A DNA stretch of 7,987 bases from Alphaproteobacteria bacterium (GTDB lineage: Bacteria > Pseudomonadota > Alphaproteobacteria > UBA8366), in NCBI GenBank assembly GCA_018665505.1, contig JABJCS010000455.1:1-7987 (forward strand), in the 5' to 3' direction. Position numbers and translations under genes: made by a program. Numbering within the stretch: position 1 is the stretch's first letter; each line of letters begins with the position of its first letter. The notes below the pieces were generated by a model. The model was not told where the DNA came from. It ran no database searches and saw nothing but the letters and a program-made list of their open reading frames with translations. Below, piece after piece: positions 6,545 to 7,987 of this stretch.

Positions 6545-7804
6545 TCAAGCGCTCTCCCGAAGGGAGGCCGTGCGCTCCTTGGATAGCCCAAATTTACCGG
6601 CAATCCGCTCAGCTCCCGCTTCATGAGAGAACTCGTCCCGGACCCGATTGAAACCGGCTTGGCCTAAACGATGACGGAGTGGCGGATCAGTAATCAATGC
6701 CTCCAACGCCCCGGCCAGAGCGGTTTCATCTTCTTGCGGGACAAGCAAACCTGTCTCTCCATCCAGGATCAATTCAGGGATGGCCGAGACACGGGTCGAC
6801 ACACACGGCAGGCCTTGGCTTTGGGCTTCGAGCAAGACGTTCGGCAGTCCGTCACGGTCTCCATTTTCCGCGATGCGGCTCGCCAGAACAAAAATATCGG
6901 CGTCCCGACACGCGGACAGCACGGCTGTCTGCGCCTGTGCTCCGTGCCAGACGACCTTGTCGTCTATACCCAATTTCTTCGCTTGTTCCTGCAATGCATC
7001 CAGGACCATACCGCCGCCGATATGCTCGAAACGCCAATGCAGTTCTTTCGGCAGGTGGCTCAAAGCCCGCAACAACACGTCGTAGCCCTTTTTCGGCACG
7101 GCCCGTCCGACAGACAAGATCGTCAGCGGATCGGCTGCGTTACTACCGTCCTTACGAGTCGCGGGGCGTTCCAATTCCGCGAAACGGTCGAAATCAAGTC
7201 CGTGATAAACCAGCTCAACTCGGTCCTTCTCGGGTGCCAGGGCTGCTAAATGCGCGCGCCCGACTTCGGTACACGTGACCAGCCAGTCCATCTCTCCAAG
7301 CTTCTCCGCCTTCTCCCAGTCCGGTGTGGTCCAAATATCTTTGGCATGTGCCGAACAGCTCCAGCTCAATCCGCTAAGGAGCGACGCATAACGTGTGACC
7401 GATGCCGGCGTGTGAAGAAAGTGCGCGTGTAGATGTCTGCAGCCCTCTTCAAGCTCATCCACCAGAACGATCGCTTGGCCGAAGTGTCGCAATCGGTTGC
7501 GGAACGGGCCGCGCTTGAAATCACGCCACCAAGTGGCCATCGCCTTGCGGAAATTCGGATGCTTACGCTGGCGCAGCCACGCTCGAAAAACCCGCAACGG
7601 TTCATGATGCAGATATTCCGGCGAGTACCGCACCGGTGCCGTGATCTCGTTGTGAATAGGGTGCCGCTCCTTATCCGTCGGATGCCGGAGAGAAACTATG
7701 TTAATAGGAACGCCGCGGCTCTCGAGCGCCGCGATTTCCTGCGCGATAAAGGTTTCCGAAAGCCGCGGATAGCCCTTGAGCACGAAGACAATCGTATCCG
7801 TCAC
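6545..7804 (-). CDS. GT4 family glycosyltransferase (WcaL/exopolysaccharide type)
   Basis: This gene encodes a 419-residue retaining GT-B glycosyltransferase. It opens IVFVLKGYPRLSETFIAQEI (about residues 5-24), typical of GT4 enzymes of colanic acid and exopolysaccharide synthesis. Further landmarks are HAHF (126-129), SAHAKDIW (151-158), YHGLD (200-204), SVGRAVPKKGYDVLL (231-245) with the Arg and Lys that contact donor phosphates, HIGGG (261-265), and DGLPNVLLEAQSQGLPCVS (318-336). The last is the E-x7-E region with Asp318 in place of the first Glu and Glu326 kept. There is no signal peptide or membrane segment. It probably adds a sugar from a nucleotide donor to a lipid-linked or surface glycan. 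The start is GTG 7804, preceded by a GGCAGGGG stretch; the previous gene stops 9 bases upstream, so translational coupling is likely. Stop is TGA at 6545-6547. Confidence 0.9.
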   Translation of the reverse strand: MTDTIVFVLKGYPRLSETFIAQEIAALESRGVPINIVSLRHPTDKERHPIHNEITAPVRYSPEYLHHEPLRVFRAWLRQRKHPNFRKAMATWWRDFKRGPFRNRLRHFGQAIVLVDELEEGCRHLHAHFLHTPASVTRYASLLSGLSWSCSAHAKDIWTTPDWEKAEKLGEMDWLVTCTEVGRAHLAALAPEKDRVELVYHGLDFDRFAELERPATRKDGSNAADPLTILSVGRAVPKKGYDVLLRALSHLPKELHWRFEHIGGGMVLDALQEQAKKLGIDDKVVWHGAQAQTAVLSACRDADIFVLASRIAENGDRDGLPNVLLEAQSQGLPCVSTRVSAIPELILDGETGLLVPQEDETALAGALEALITDPPLRHRLGQAGFNRVRDEFSHEAGAERIAGKFGLSKERTASLRESA

Positions 7805-7813
7805 ACCCCTGCC

Positions 7814-7987
7814 CTATCCGCCGGTTTCGACGAGCGACAATTGGCGATCCACATTAGGATGGAAATGCCGCCCCGCGAGCTTGCCGACATTCTCAACGCC
7901 ATCCATGAAACCGGGAAGCATCGCAGAGGATGGCTTCGGTTGATGCGGTAATTCTCGCAATGCTTTCACGAAATCCTCGATTCCGGC
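7814..7987 (-). CDS. C-terminal end of an unrecognised protein, truncated by window edge
   Basis: On the minus strand the frame is open from the window end for 57 codons and stops at TAG 7814-7816, 9 bases before the GT4 start. The visible peptide begins AGIEDFVKALRELPHQPKPS and ends FHPNVDRQLSLVETGG. I do not recognise a family from this tail. The tight spacing and same strand make it the upstream partner of the two glycosyltransferases, so a glycan-related role is plausible but not shown. The reading frame is supported by position and by the immediate coupling to the next gene, not by homology. Confidence 0.55.
   Translation of the reverse strand, partial: AGIEDFVKALRELPHQPKPSSAMLPGFMDGVENVGKLAGRHFHPNVDRQLSLVETGG

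Noticed and set aside
6671..7249. Plus-strand open frame of 192 codons
   Set aside because: It lies wholly antisense to the well-supported GT4 gene and its translation shows no family motifs; long antisense frames are common in G+C-rich genes.
7433..7951. Plus-strand open frame of 172 codons at the window end
   Set aside because: Overlaps the start of the GT4 gene and the upstream reading frame on the other strand; no domain pattern seen.

Overview
The window looks like the chromosome of an alphaproteobacterium, probably of the Rhodospirillales or a near relative. This is inferred from family resemblance: the end of a fused indolepyruvate:ferredoxin oxidoreductase, a GYD-domain protein, and a very large ABC-exporter-like protein of a type I associate with that group. 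No rRNA or tRNA gene, CRISPR array, insertion sequence or integrase is visible.

Layout. Positions 1-738 (+) hold the C-terminal part of the oxidoreductase. It converges, with only 8 bases between the stop codons, on a small GYD-domain gene at 747-1037 (-). A noncoding stretch at 1038-1409 separates this gene from a divergent large gene at 1410-4505 (+), and carries candidate promoters for both directions. The large gene encodes an ABC-exporter membrane domain, a nucleotide-binding domain that is split by about 280 extra residues and has lost most catalytic motifs, and a C-terminal cyclic-nucleotide-binding-like domain. A class I SAM-dependent methyltransferase follows at 4676-5356 (+). It converges, 7 bases apart, on a minus-strand operon read right to left: the last 57 codons of an unrecognised protein (7814-7987), a GT4 glycosyltransferase (6545-7804) and a MurG-like GT-B glycosyltransferase (5364-6518).

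How the genes may work together. Two glycosyltransferases, a methyltransferase and an exporter-like membrane protein side by side suggest assembly, and possibly transport, of a surface glycan or glycolipid. This is inference from context only. The oxidoreductase and the GYD gene look like an unrelated neighbourhood.

The point most worth a second look is the large ABC-like protein. Its nucleotide-binding half lacks the Walker A lysine, the Q-loop glutamine, a normal LSGGQ signature, the Walker B aspartate and the H-loop histidine. It also contains three copies of the 'N-x-x-[FYM]-G' element that normally occurs once after the Q-loop, and it ends in a CRP-like sensor domain. It may act as a cyclic-nucleotide- or ligand-gated membrane regulator rather than an ordinary pump. 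The gene and its upstream region are clearly more A+T-rich than the flanking genes.
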